Shown here one piece after another: positions 23,236 to 31,884 of a stretch of DNA of 64,000 nt. A program made the position numbers and the translations under genes. The notes beneath the pieces are model-generated. The model was given only the letters and a program-made list of their open reading frames with translations, searched no databases and had not been told where the DNA came from. The stretch comes from Syntrophomonas sp. UBA5314 (GTDB lineage Bacteria; Bacillota; Syntrophomonadia; Syntrophomonadales; Syntrophomonadaceae): contig DHRK01000035.1 of the NCBI GenBank assembly GCA_002410325.1, positions 14,488 through 78,487 on the forward strand. Direction: 5' to 3'. How positions within the stretch are numbered: the stretch's first letter is position 1; the number at the start of each line of letters is the position of its first letter.

Positions 23236-25935
23236 GTGAATTCCACTGAAACTGATGGTTTTATTAAACAGATAGAGATCCCGGTATATGGAATGACCTG
23301 TGAGCACTGCGTCCGCCGGGTAAGTCAAGCCCTGGAAGGGGTTCCGGGGGTTGAAAAAGTAGAAGTTTCACTGCAAGATGCGAATGCCCGGATAGCTTAC
23401 GATCCCCATCAACTGGAATTGGCTTCGGTATACGAAGCTGTCGAGGAAGCCGGCTATGAAACCGGACCTGTGGAAGGTTCTCTCCAACCGAATGCGCCGG
23501 ATGGTCCTGGGGCGGCTCCCTCCTCTGATGAAAAACAGCAGTTCAAGGTCAGCGGCATGAGCTGTGCCAATTGCGCCCTGACTATAGAAAAAGGCCTGAG
23601 TAAGATGGACGGGGTTAAATCAGCGGCGGTCAACTTTGCGTCTGAGAAATTGACGGTGGATTTTGACAGCTCGGCAGTGAGCCGGGAGGATATTCTGGCC
23701 CGTATAAAAGACCTGGGATATGAGGCTAAAAGCGAAGATGACGGCGAGGGAAGGCTGCGCTTTAAAGTGAGCGGCATGACCTGCGGCAATTGTGCATTGA
23801 CAGTTGAGAAGAAGCTTAAAGCTGCTCCCGGCGTAAAAACAGCCGTCGTCAATTTGGCCAGCGAGACAGCCGCAGTTGAGTTCGACCCGGAAAAAATAAG
23901 CTCCCGCGATATTTTCGAACTGGTCAGGGACGCCGGCTATATACCCATAGAAGAGAGCGGAGCGGATGAAGATGATCGCAATGCGATCAGACAGCGCAAC
24001 TGGCTGATATTCAGCGCGCTTCTTTCCCTGCCCATCATGCCTCTCATGTATCTTCCCATGTCCAGGCCGTTGATGTACACGATATTTATCCTGGCCAGCG
24101 TGGTTCAGTTTACGGCCGGCCTTATTTTTTACCGCGGGGCTTATCACGCCTTGCGCAACCGGTCGGCCAATATGGACGTTCTGGTGGCTATGGGGATTAC
24201 CGCGGCTTATGGCTACAGCGTTATGACAACTCTGCACATGTGGTTCCCGGGCCTCTTTTTTGCCGGCCCCACCTTCTTTGATACCTCGGCCTTGTTGATA
24301 ACCTTTGTGCGTTTTGGGAAATACCTTGAGGCCAAAGCCAAGGGCCGGGCCGGCCAGGCCTTGAAGCGATTGCTGGAACTGCAGGCCGATAAGGCGCGCT
24401 TGCTGGTGGACGGAGAGGAAAAAGAGGTATCCATCGGGGAGCTTAAGCCCGGTGATGTACTGGTCGTTAAACCGGGAGAGAGGATCCCGATGGACGGCGA
24501 GATCATTGAAGGACAGGCCAGCCTTGATGAATCTATGCTGACCGGTGAATCCATCCCGGTTGACAAGGGTGCGGGTGATCCGGTAATCGGAGCCACCATC
24601 AACCGTTCCGGCAGTATCAAGGTAAAAGTCACGGCCACGGGCAAAGATACGGTGCTCTCTGGAATAATAAAAATGGTGGAAGAGGCCCAGGGAGTCAAGC
24701 CCCCCATTCAGCGTCTGGCTGATCTTATCGCCAACTGGTTTGTGCCGGCTGTTGTTGCTATAGCCCTATTGACCTTTTATATCTGGTATGGGCTTGTAAA
24801 CAGCAGTTTTGTCTTTGCCCTGACCGCCGCCATCGCCGTGCTGGTGATCGCCTGCCCCTGCGCCCTCGGTCTGGCCACCCCCACCGCGATAATGGTCGGC
24901 AGTGGAGTCGGACTGAACCGGGGTTTATTGTTCAAGTCGGCGGCGGTTTTGGAGGCTATATCGGCTATTCAGGCTATAGGTTTCGATAAGACCGGTACCC
25001 TTACCCGGGGCCTTCCGGAAGTAACAGATATCGTAGCGGCACCTCCCTACAACGAAAAGGAACTGCTCAAAATAGCCGCTTCGGGTGAGAATCCGTCTAT
25101 TCATCCCCTGGCCCAGGCGATAGCAAGGCGCGCCCGGAAAGAAAACCTTGAGATAGAAGAAGTCAAGGATTATTTTGAAGAGAGCGGGCATGGAGTATCC
25201 TGTCTTTACCGGGGTAAAAAGCTGCTCCTGGGCAATAAACGACATATGCAGAAACATGGTATAGATACAGCCCCGGTCGAACCGTTCTTCCAGCAGTTAG
25301 CCAGTGCCGGGAAAACCACTATGTTTGTCTCGCTTGATGGAAGCATCGCCGGCCTGATCGCCCTGGCCGACGTACTCAAGGAAAGCAGTCATGAAGCCGT
25401 AAAACGCTTACAGAGTCTGGGTGTAAAAACCTTTATGATAACCGGGGACAATAAAAGGGTGGCTCAGGTGGTCGGGCAGGAGCTCGGAATTGACGAGATA
25501 AACGCCGAAGTGCTTCCCCAGGACAAGATCAATATTATCAAGCGGTATCAGGAACAGGGTTTAAAAGTGGCTATGGTCGGCGACGGTATAAACGACGCTC
25601 CGGCCCTGGCCCAGGCGGACATAGGCATAGCCATCGGTTCGGGAACCGATGTGGCCAAGGAAACCGGAGATGTTATTTTGGTACGCAACGACCTGCTTGA
25701 TGTTGAGCGGGCCATCCGTCTGGGCAAGATGACCCTGCGTAAAATTAAACAAAATCTCTTTTGGGCTTTAATCTATAACGTCATTGGGATTCCGGTGGCG
25801 GCGGGGATCTTGTATCCCCTGACCGGGGCCCTGCTGCCGCCGGAATGGGCCGGCCTGGCTATGGCTTTCTCCTCGGTTTCGGTGGTGAGCAATTCCCTGC
25901 TCCTGGCCAGCTACGGCAAGAAGCTGATTGACTGA
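23236..25935 (+). CDS. copA: Cu(I)-exporting P1B-type ATPase with three metal-binding domains
   Basis: Pumps Cu(I) out of the cytoplasm using ATP. GTG 23236 is preferred because GGGAGGTGAT is ideally placed. An ATG at 23206 has no site. The ~899-residue protein has three N-terminal HMA domains, with GMTCEHC, GMSCANC and GMTCGNC near residues 20, 115 and 195. Eight transmembrane helices include the Cu-specific CPCALGLATPT. The phosphorylation loop DKTGTLTRG and the hinge GDGINDAPALAQADIGIAIG follow, and the last helix pair ends SNSLLLASYGKK. Three HMA domains are more than the one or two usual in bacteria. It is the second gene of csoR-copA-copZ. Confidence 0.96.
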   Translation: MNSTETDGFIKQIEIPVYGMTCEHCVRRVSQALEGVPGVEKVEVSLQDANARIAYDPHQLELASVYEAVEEAGYETGPVEGSLQPNAPDGPGAAPSSDEKQQFKVSGMSCANCALTIEKGLSKMDGVKSAAVNFASEKLTVDFDSSAVSREDILARIKDLGYEAKSEDDGEGRLRFKVSGMTCGNCALTVEKKLKAAPGVKTAVVNLASETAAVEFDPEKISSRDIFELVRDAGYIPIEESGADEDDRNAIRQRNWLIFSALLSLPIMPLMYLPMSRPLMYTIFILASVVQFTAGLIFYRGAYHALRNRSANMDVLVAMGITAAYGYSVMTTLHMWFPGLFFAGPTFFDTSALLITFVRFGKYLEAKAKGRAGQALKRLLELQADKARLLVDGEEKEVSIGELKPGDVLVVKPGERIPMDGEIIEGQASLDESMLTGESIPVDKGAGDPVIGATINRSGSIKVKVTATGKDTVLSGIIKMVEEAQGVKPPIQRLADLIANWFVPAVVAIALLTFYIWYGLVNSSFVFALTAAIAVLVIACPCALGLATPTAIMVGSGVGLNRGLLFKSAAVLEAISAIQAIGFDKTGTLTRGLPEVTDIVAAPPYNEKELLKIAASGENPSIHPLAQAIARRARKENLEIEEVKDYFEESGHGVSCLYRGKKLLLGNKRHMQKHGIDTAPVEPFFQQLASAGKTTMFVSLDGSIAGLIALADVLKESSHEAVKRLQSLGVKTFMITGDNKRVAQVVGQELGIDEINAEVLPQDKINIIKRYQEQGLKVAMVGDGINDAPALAQADIGIAIGSGTDVAKETGDVILVRNDLLDVERAIRLGKMTLRKIKQNLFWALIYNVIGIPVAAGILYPLTGALLPPEWAGLAMAFSSVSVVSNSLLLASYGKKLID

Positions 25936-25993
25936 AGAACCGCTTTTGATAAAGGCTGAAAATTAAAGCAAAACTGGCAGGGGGAGGTGAAAA

Positions 25994-26197
25994 GTGATGA
26001 GTGATACGGTTCTCAAAATAGAAGGTATGAGCTGCAACCACTGTAAAATGTCTGTGGAGAAAGCCCTCAAAAAAGTAGCCGGGGTCGAAAAGGCCGAGGT
26101 TGACTTGGGCAGGAAAGAAGCCGTGGTGGCAGGTTCGGCCGATCGGGCTGAACTCGTTAAGGCGGTTGATGAAGCCGGGTTCAAGGTAGTGGAGTAA
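25994..26197 (+). CDS. copZ: Copper chaperone, single HMA domain
   Basis: 67 residues with one heavy-metal-associated domain: KIEGMSCNHCKMSVEKAL carries the CxxC pair, and FKVVE ends the ferredoxin-like fold. It carries Cu(I) to CopA and exchanges it with CsoR. GGGGAGGTG lies upstream, and either GTG 25994 or the next ATG can start it. It follows copA by 58 bases and closes the copper operon. Confidence 0.9.
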   Translation: MMSDTVLKIEGMSCNHCKMSVEKALKKVAGVEKAEVDLGRKEAVVAGSADRAELVKAVDEAGFKVVE

Positions 26198-26207
26198 AGC
26201 CAAAGAA

Positions 26208-26240
26208 GCATGGGGACGGACCACAAGTCCGTCCCCATGC
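26208..26240. repeat. Perfect palindrome between convergent copZ and pssA
   Basis: Arms 26208-26221 (GCATGGGGACGGAC) and 26227-26240 (GTCCGTCCCCATGC) are perfectly complementary with a 5-base loop. It can act as a bidirectional terminator although no long T run follows. Very GC-rich arms of this sort are often dispersed palindromic units. Confidence 0.7.
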
Positions 26241-26244
26241 CTCC

Positions 26245-26766
26245 CTATAGTTTGGGTATCTTCAGATTGCTCACCATCAAGAGGGAAAGGGCAAAGACGG
26301 TGACCAGTACAATGGTTGGGTTTACTGTTGCGTAGCTGATCAACAGGGACAAAAGGGCCAGGAGCAGTCCGGCGATGGTGATGGGTATGCCCAGGAAATA
26401 TTCGCTGATATTGAGAATGTTAAAACGGGCCAGGCGCAGAGCGCCACAGACCACAAACAAAATGCACACCATCAAACCCAGCGTATGATAATGGGACTGG
26501 AGCACCTGGGAATATAGAAGAATAGCCGGGGCCACCCCAAAGGAAACCAGATCGCAAAGCGAATCGAGTTCTTTGCCCAGTTCAGAAGTGGAATCCAATT
26601 TACGGGCTATTCTTCCGTCGGCCCCGTCCATTATAACCGCCACTAAAACCAGAAGTGCCGCGGTTCGATACTCCTGGGCCAGAATGTAGGTAATAGCCAG
26701 GGTACCAAATATAATGTTCAAAATGGTAACCACATTGGCAAACATCTTACTCAGTGAATCGCGCAA
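26245..26766 (-). CDS. pssA: CDP-diacylglycerol-serine O-phosphatidyltransferase
   Basis: Makes phosphatidylserine from CDP-diacylglycerol and serine in the membrane. The 173 residues contain the CDP-alcohol phosphotransferase signature D-G-x2-A-R-x8-G-x3-D-x3-D as DGRIARKL, then STSELGKELDSLCD. Several hydrophobic helices are present. TTG 26764-26766 has GGAGGAG upstream. The start lies within the end of psd, overlapping by 20 bases, so the two are translationally coupled. Psd then decarboxylates the product to phosphatidylethanolamine. Confidence 0.93.
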   Translation of the reverse strand: MRDSLSKMFANVVTILNIIFGTLAITYILAQEYRTAALLVLVAVIMDGADGRIARKLDSTSELGKELDSLCDLVSFGVAPAILLYSQVLQSHYHTLGLMVCILFVVCGALRLARFNILNISEYFLGIPITIAGLLLALLSLLISYATVNPTIVLVTVFALSLLMVSNLKIPKL

Positions 26767-27388
26767 CTACTGTCTCTCCTCCCTTTACTTTGTCACCCGG
26801 CTTTACCATGGGTTCAGCCGAAACCGGCAAATACAATTCGGTACAGGAGCCAAATCTGATGAGTCCGAAGCGTTCACCTATAGTAAGCTGTTCGCCAGGG
26901 TTCACCCAACAGACAACCCGTCTGGCTATCAGTCCGGTAATCTGTACTACGAGTATTCTGCCATATTCGCTCACCAGCCCCAGGTAATTGCAGGCGTTTT
27001 TTTCACTGGCTTCAGGTTTGTTGGCTGCTATAAATAAGCCGCCCCGCTTTTCAATCCATTCCACCTGACCGGCTACCGGGACTCGATTTATGTGAACGTT
27101 AAACAGGCTGAGAAAGATCCTGATGCGTAGTGCTTCATCATGCAGGTATTTGTCCTCTTTAACCCTTTGAACATCCATTACTTTACCGTCAGCCGGAGCA
27201 ACTACCAGGCTGGAGTCGCGGGTTGATACTCTTTTCGGATTGCGGAAAAAGAAGACGCAAAACAGGGTTAAAAACCAGAAAATTAAAGACCATTTGTAGT
27301 ACGCGGTTAAACTTATGATTATTGCTATAACGGCAGGTATAGCTATTAATACCCAGCCTTCCCGGGCAATCAAGCTGTCGTGTTTCAT
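26747..27388 (-). CDS. psd: Phosphatidylserine decarboxylase proenzyme (short type)
   Basis: Converts phosphatidylserine to phosphatidylethanolamine. About 213 residues, the short archaeal/firmicute type. Two hydrophobic stretches near the N-terminus anchor it. The conserved segment SLFNVHINRVPVAG is present, and the self-cleavage site is FGSCTELYLP, where the Gly-Ser bond splits and the Ser becomes the pyruvoyl cofactor. Many relatives read FGSRVDLYLP, so Cys-Thr-Glu after the Ser is a variation. ATG 27388 follows GGGAGAG. It forms an operon with pssA. Confidence 0.93.
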   Translation of the reverse strand: MKHDSLIAREGWVLIAIPAVIAIIISLTAYYKWSLIFWFLTLFCVFFFRNPKRVSTRDSSLVVAPADGKVMDVQRVKEDKYLHDEALRIRIFLSLFNVHINRVPVAGQVEWIEKRGGLFIAANKPEASEKNACNYLGLVSEYGRILVVQITGLIARRVVCWVNPGEQLTIGERFGLIRFGSCTELYLPVSAEPMVKPGDKVKGGETVVARFTE

Positions 27389-27555
27389 CAAACTCTCCCT
27401 TAATTACTTTTTCTACCCCTAATTATCTTTATGCTCTTTAGAGCGATATTAAATCTTGCTTAGCCAATTGTACCATGTACTTCAGGAAGTAAAAATAGCT
27501 TTATTTTCCCCGAAATAGATTAAATATTAGGAAAATTGAGCATATATTAACCGCT

Positions 27556-29304
27556 TTAGTCAGGAACCTGCAGCAGCGTTTTATTTACCATAAAATACTC
27601 CTTTGCCCTGGGGCTGCCAGGTGGATACACAAACAAAATCGCATGCGGGGACGGATTGACGGTGGTGCTCAACGGGCTTACCGAAAACATCTCCAGGTGT
27701 ATGCGCCGCCGCCGGTCGCCAATGCTGGCCTTCTTGAGGTGCGGAATATATTTCAAGACCAGTTCCTCGTTCTTTACCAGGGTATAGGCCAGTTCGCTGG
27801 GACTTGCGCAATCCCCGTTTTGCAGAATCGCTGGCAGGTGCCGGGGCCCTTGATGCAGCAGGTAATCAAATTTGAGGTATTCTTTTACGGCCAGGGCAAT
27901 GGGGAGACGGTTTTGACTGGCAAATTCATATAATAATGAATATTCTTCATCCCTCTTGTGCCCCTTGAGATAACAGCTCTTTTCGCGCCAGAAATGAGCC
28001 AGGTCTTGAAAGAGCTTGAAAGCATCCCCCTGGTACCAGTTTTCTATAAGATAAGCCAAAGTATGATTAAAAGCTTGGCTATTGTAATACCTTTCCACCA
28101 TTTCCTCTATATCCTGGAGCAAAACCAGCTCATGATAACCCAGGTATTTATTCTTCAGGATTTGATAGGGGGGATGCTCTTGAAAGACATAGCCGTGCAG
28201 GGACGCATCAATACCGAGCGGTGACCCCTTTAACAGCTTTAAGAAGCCCAGTTGCAAGACATCGGGAGAGAGGCCTATGACCTGGTTGAAGGATTCTTTA
28301 AAGCGGTTTAGATCTTCCCAGGGCAGCCCGGCGATCAGATCCAGGTGCAGGTGAAGCGACGTATCGGAGCGGAGTTGGCTTATGCGCTTGCGGGTTTTAG
28401 CCCAGGAAGCGGGACGATTAACAGCCTGTAGAGCCTGAGGACAGGTAGACTGAATGCCGATTTCAAAATAGAAGCGCTCGGGCGGCACTGAAGCTAAAAA
28501 CTTGATAAAGCTATCCGACAGGAGCTCGGCCCTTATTTCGAAATGGAATTTGCCGGGGCTGTTTTGCTGAAGAAGAAAGTCCATAATCTGCATGGCCCGC
28601 TGTTCGTCAGCATTAAAGGTTCGATCAGTGAATTTAATTTGCCGGGCCCCAATGCCCAGGAGATATTTGAGATCCTCCTGCACCCGGGCGAGCGGCAGGA
28701 AGCGAACCCCGGGAACCGTGGATGAAAGGCAGTAGGTGCAGTTGAACGGGCAGCCCCGGGATGATTCATAGTAGATGATCCGGTCCTTCAAAGAAGCCAG
28801 CAGTTCATAGGCCGGACGGGGCAGTTCGCTAAAGTCGTCTACCAGGGCCAGGTCTTCGGATTCATATACCCTGCTCCCGTCGCGCCAGCACAAACCTTCC
28901 GTTCCGATCAACCCATCCACACTGTCGAAGCTGCTTAAAATATGATCAAGGACGGCTTCCCCCTCGCCTTTTACTATAAAGTCTATTTCCGAGTGGCGTT
29001 TCATGACGGCTGCAGCGTCGAAGGATACTTCCGGCCCGCCCAGTATGACTCGCAAGCCGGGAGAGACCTCCTTGAGATCGTGGCAGAGGCGCAGGGTTGC
29101 TTCAATATTCCATATATAACAGGAAAAACAGATGATATCCGGCTGCAGTAAAAAAAGGTCGGCCAGTATTTCGGAATGGGCCTGATTTATGGTGTATTCC
29201 CGAATGGTGATGCTCCCCCGGCTCCGGCAGGATGCGGCCAGGCTGGCCAGTGAGAGGGACGAATGGCTGAACCTGGCATTTAATGTGCAAAAGACTATGT
29301 TCAT
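27556..29304 (-). CDS. B12-binding domain radical SAM protein (DUF4080)
   Basis: 582 residues. The N-terminal ~140 residues form a cobalamin-binding-like domain (ICFSCYIWNIE, VILGGPEVSFDA). It is followed by a radical SAM core with the cluster motif SRGCPFNCTYCLSS near residue 185, and a C-terminal DUF4080 region. Such proteins use S-adenosylmethionine and a [4Fe-4S] cluster, and often cobalamin, for methylation or rearrangement, and the substrate here is unknown. ATG 29304 is 20 bases from the murB stop with GCAGGT upstream, so it is probably expressed with murB. Class members are frequent in syntrophic Clostridia. Confidence 0.88.
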   Translation of the reverse strand: MNIVFCTLNARFSHSSLSLASLAASCRSRGSITIREYTINQAHSEILADLFLLQPDIICFSCYIWNIEATLRLCHDLKEVSPGLRVILGGPEVSFDAAAVMKRHSEIDFIVKGEGEAVLDHILSSFDSVDGLIGTEGLCWRDGSRVYESEDLALVDDFSELPRPAYELLASLKDRIIYYESSRGCPFNCTYCLSSTVPGVRFLPLARVQEDLKYLLGIGARQIKFTDRTFNADEQRAMQIMDFLLQQNSPGKFHFEIRAELLSDSFIKFLASVPPERFYFEIGIQSTCPQALQAVNRPASWAKTRKRISQLRSDTSLHLHLDLIAGLPWEDLNRFKESFNQVIGLSPDVLQLGFLKLLKGSPLGIDASLHGYVFQEHPPYQILKNKYLGYHELVLLQDIEEMVERYYNSQAFNHTLAYLIENWYQGDAFKLFQDLAHFWREKSCYLKGHKRDEEYSLLYEFASQNRLPIALAVKEYLKFDYLLHQGPRHLPAILQNGDCASPSELAYTLVKNEELVLKYIPHLKKASIGDRRRRIHLEMFSVSPLSTTVNPSPHAILFVYPPGSPRAKEYFMVNKTLLQVPD

Positions 29305-29324
29305 GTGATTTACCTGCTAAGAGG

Positions 29325-30224
29325 CTACTCCTCCCCCACCACTTTTATTTCCGGGCGCAGTTCAACGCCCAACCGGGTGCGGGCCTGGTCTTGGATATAG
29401 GCAATCAGGGACAACACGTCGTCAGCTGTAGCGCCTCCCCGGTTGACCACGAAGCCGGCGTGCTTGACCGATACCTGGGCCCCGCCGATGGCGTATCCCT
29501 TTAAACCCAGTTGCTCAATTAAAGGCCCCACATAGAAGCCTTCCGGACGGCGAAAGGTGCTTCCGGCGCTGGGCATATCCAGGGGCTGTTTGGACTGCCG
29601 CTGCCCGGCCAGGGCCGCCATGCGGGCCAAAATTTCCTCTTTCTCACCCTTGACCAGCCGCAGATGGGCTTCGATGATAACAACACTAAACTGCTGAAAG
29701 ATGCTGGAACGGTAGCCCAGATTCATTTCCTCCTGATTGAAAATGAGGTTTTGACCTCGTTCATCAAGGGCGGTGCAGGAAACGAGAACATCCTTCATCT
29801 CCCCTCCATAGGCTCCGGCGTTCATAGCGACCGCCCCGCCCAGGCTGCCCGGTATGCCTTCGGCGAATTCGAGGCCGGACAGGGAATGCCCGGCGGCCAG
29901 GCCGGCCAGGCGGCTCAAGCTGATCCCCGCCTGGGCCATAATGTCATTGCCCTTTATGTCAACCGCCGTAAGACAGTCTCCTATTTTTATAGCCACTCCC
30001 CTGATCCCTTTGTCCCTGACCAGCAGGTTGCTGCCCATTCCAAAAACCATGCAGGGCAGGTTTTCCCGGGTGCAAAAGGATAGAATCGATTTGATCTCCT
30101 CTATGCTTTGTGGATTAACCAGCACATCGGCCGGGCCGCCAATGGCAAAGGTGGTGTGGCGGCTCATAGGTTCGTCAAAAAAAAGCCGCTCGGGTTCAAC
30201 AATGTTTTTCAAGTTCGAATACAT
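29325..30224 (-). CDS. murB: UDP-N-acetylenolpyruvoylglucosamine reductase
   Basis: Reduces UDP-GlcNAc-enolpyruvate to UDP-MurNAc with NADPH and FAD, the second step of peptidoglycan synthesis. The 299-residue protein shows the FAD-binding motif FGMGSNLLVRD and EGIPGSLGGAVAMNAGAYGG. The catalytic Ser is in SAGSTFRRPEG, and the C-terminal Glu region is ELRPEIKVVGEE. ATG 30224 follows CGGGAG. It is the first gene of a pair with the radical SAM gene. A long leader of about 200 bases separates it from the nearest promoter and holds the broken small gene at 30280-30419. Confidence 0.96.
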   Translation of the reverse strand: MYSNLKNIVEPERLFFDEPMSRHTTFAIGGPADVLVNPQSIEEIKSILSFCTRENLPCMVFGMGSNLLVRDKGIRGVAIKIGDCLTAVDIKGNDIMAQAGISLSRLAGLAAGHSLSGLEFAEGIPGSLGGAVAMNAGAYGGEMKDVLVSCTALDERGQNLIFNQEEMNLGYRSSIFQQFSVVIIEAHLRLVKGEKEEILARMAALAGQRQSKQPLDMPSAGSTFRRPEGFYVGPLIEQLGLKGYAIGGAQVSVKHAGFVVNRGGATADDVLSLIAYIQDQARTRLGVELRPEIKVVGEE

Positions 30225-30279
30225 TCTTAAATACTCCCGAATTTTATTCTTCCTGCTATTCTATGAAAAAGTTGGCCTG

Positions 30280-30419
30280 TTATACCGGATAAGACATCTT
30301 TACTGCCATTTTGGGCGCTTTAGGCATAATCCATAAGCCGCTGTCAGGCCCGTAACGGCCAATCAGCTCGTTCAGGTTATTTCCTTTTCATTCACCTGTG
30401 AAAAGTACTCTTTCGGCAC
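30280..30419 (-). pseudogene. Small gene with one apparent frameshift (about 46 residues)
   Basis: GTG 30417-30419 behind AGGGGATAA starts MPKEYFSQVNEKEIT and then meets TGA. The neighbouring frame picks up at once as NLNELIGRYGPDSG, then LWIMPKAPKMAVKMSYPV, ending TAA at 30280-30282. One added base near 30372-30376 would give a 46-residue protein. Both segments read like protein and exactly fill the space between the promoter at 30429 and the murB leader. It is not recognised. It could be a sequencing error, a decayed gene or, less likely, recoding. Confidence 0.4.
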
Positions 30420-30428
30420 TTATCCCCT

Positions 30429-30459
30429 ATTATAGTATAAGGTTTAGCATATTGCTAAA
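30429..30459 (-). promoter_or_regulatory. Promoter with overlapping 7-3-7 palindrome upstream of murB
   Basis: Minus-strand TATAAT (30429-30434). A palindrome TTTAGCA-TAT-TGCTAAA (30443-30459) lies over the expected -35 region (TAGCAA at 30452-30457). It has the look of a repressor operator. It would drive the small broken gene and possibly murB. The cognate regulator is unknown. Confidence 0.45.
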
Positions 30460-30478
30460 TTGCACCATCAGAACGGCC

Positions 30479-30510
30479 AAAAAAAAAAACGGAACCCGAA
30501 CGGGCTCCGT
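30479..30510 (-). terminator. Terminator of the CoA-transferase gene
   Basis: On the minus strand ACGGAGCCCG and CGGGTTCCGT form a stem with one mismatch and a 2-base loop (30489-30510), followed by about ten T residues. Confidence 0.85.
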
Positions 30511-30540
30511 GAATATCCTGTTATATTAAAGGTTTATCAT

Positions 30541-31884
30541 CTACCCTATTTTGTTGGTCTTTTTCCAAATGCCCTGTGCTTCAGCTGCTTTAACCAGGTC
30601 GTCCCTGAGATCGGGATGGGCAATGCCGATCAATCCCTCGGCTCTCTGCCACACAGTCATGCCCTTCATTTTATACTTCCCGTACTCGGTAACGATGCAG
30701 TCGGCTACCGAGCGAGGATCGGTGACGATGCCTCCGGGAGGCAGATAGGGTACGATTCTTGATTTCAGCTTGCCGTCGGGTCCTTTATTGGCTGACGGCA
30801 GGCACAGGAAAGACTGACCGCCTTTGGAAAGCCATCCGGCGATGTGGAAATCCAGCTGTCCGCCGGTGCCGCTGATCTGGCGGAATCCATCGGACTCGCC
30901 GCAGCACTGACCATAGAGGTCTACCTCAATGATATTATTTATGGTAATTAATTTGTCCAAACGCGACGCAATATAAGGCTCATTGGTATAGTTAACCGGG
31001 TAGGTGGCGCATTTGGGATTGTCATCGATAAAATCATAAAGGATCTGGGTTCCCAGTGCGAAAGTGAAGACGATCTTTCCGGGATCGATGTTTTTATATT
31101 TGCCGCTCAGCTTTCCGGCTTCGTCCATATAAACATAGGCGTCAACCAGCATCTCGGTATGACAGGCCAGGTCTTTTAAATCAGATTCAGCGATCATCAT
31201 TCCAACCGCGTTGGGCATACCGCCGATGCCCAATTGGATGCAGGCCCCGTCGGTAATTTCTTCCACTATCAGCTCAGCCACTTTTTTGTCTACATCAGTG
31301 GGCGCCGGAGAAGCAAGCTGGGGCATGGGATTGCTGGCTTCTACGATATAATTTACCTCCGATATATGGATGGCCTCTTCATAACCACCCAGGCAGCGCG
31401 GCTGCTGGTCATTAACCTCGACAATTATTACTTTGGCCCGATCGCAGACCGCTCTGGTAAAACTGCATTGAGGTCCGAAATTGAACCATCCTTGCTTATC
31501 CATAGGGCTTACCTGCATCATGGCAACATCAATGGGCTCTATCCTTTCACGAACATAGCGCGGTACTTCGGAATATTTGATCGAGGAATAATATACCGGC
31601 TTCCCTGCTTTAACAACTTTTCGGTCGGCACCGGAACAATGCCAGCTATGCCACACAAAGGATTCCCCGGTTGTATCTACGGTGTTAACTTCAGTTGGGT
31701 AAGGGTTCACCACTGACCAAATTTTGACGTCTTTAAGCTCATCCTTTCTTCTTGCCAGAGCCTTGTCCAGTTCTCTAACCTGTCCGGCAAACTCCCCATA
31801 ATCTACCCAATCCCCTGATTTAATAACTTTCACCGCTTCATCTGCCGATACCAGTTTTTGCCTGTATTGATCTGCCAAACTCAT
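30541..31884 (-). CDS. Acetyl-CoA hydrolase/4-hydroxybutyrate or butyrate CoA-transferase family
   Basis: A 447-residue CoA-transferase. ATG 31882-31884 is chosen because GAGGAGG is upstream. The longer frame begins in non-conserved sequence. Motifs include QLGIGGMPNAVG and the segment IVFTFALGTQILYDF. The C-terminal catalytic region has NYTNEPYIASRLDKLITIN then NIIEVDLYGQCCGES, followed by GTGGQLDFHIAGWLSKGGQS and RIVPYLPPGG. The family moves CoA between acetate and butyrate or 4-hydroxybutyrate, suiting fermentative or syntrophic fatty-acid metabolism. The donor pair cannot be decided by eye. It is monocistronic, divergent from the glcD/glcF pair. Confidence 0.9.
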   Translation of the reverse strand: MSLADQYRQKLVSADEAVKVIKSGDWVDYGEFAGQVRELDKALARRKDELKDVKIWSVVNPYPTEVNTVDTTGESFVWHSWHCSGADRKVVKAGKPVYYSSIKYSEVPRYVRERIEPIDVAMMQVSPMDKQGWFNFGPQCSFTRAVCDRAKVIIVEVNDQQPRCLGGYEEAIHISEVNYIVEASNPMPQLASPAPTDVDKKVAELIVEEITDGACIQLGIGGMPNAVGMMIAESDLKDLACHTEMLVDAYVYMDEAGKLSGKYKNIDPGKIVFTFALGTQILYDFIDDNPKCATYPVNYTNEPYIASRLDKLITINNIIEVDLYGQCCGESDGFRQISGTGGQLDFHIAGWLSKGGQSFLCLPSANKGPDGKLKSRIVPYLPPGGIVTDPRSVADCIVTEYGKYKMKGMTVWQRAEGLIGIAHPDLRDDLVKAAEAQGIWKKTNKIG

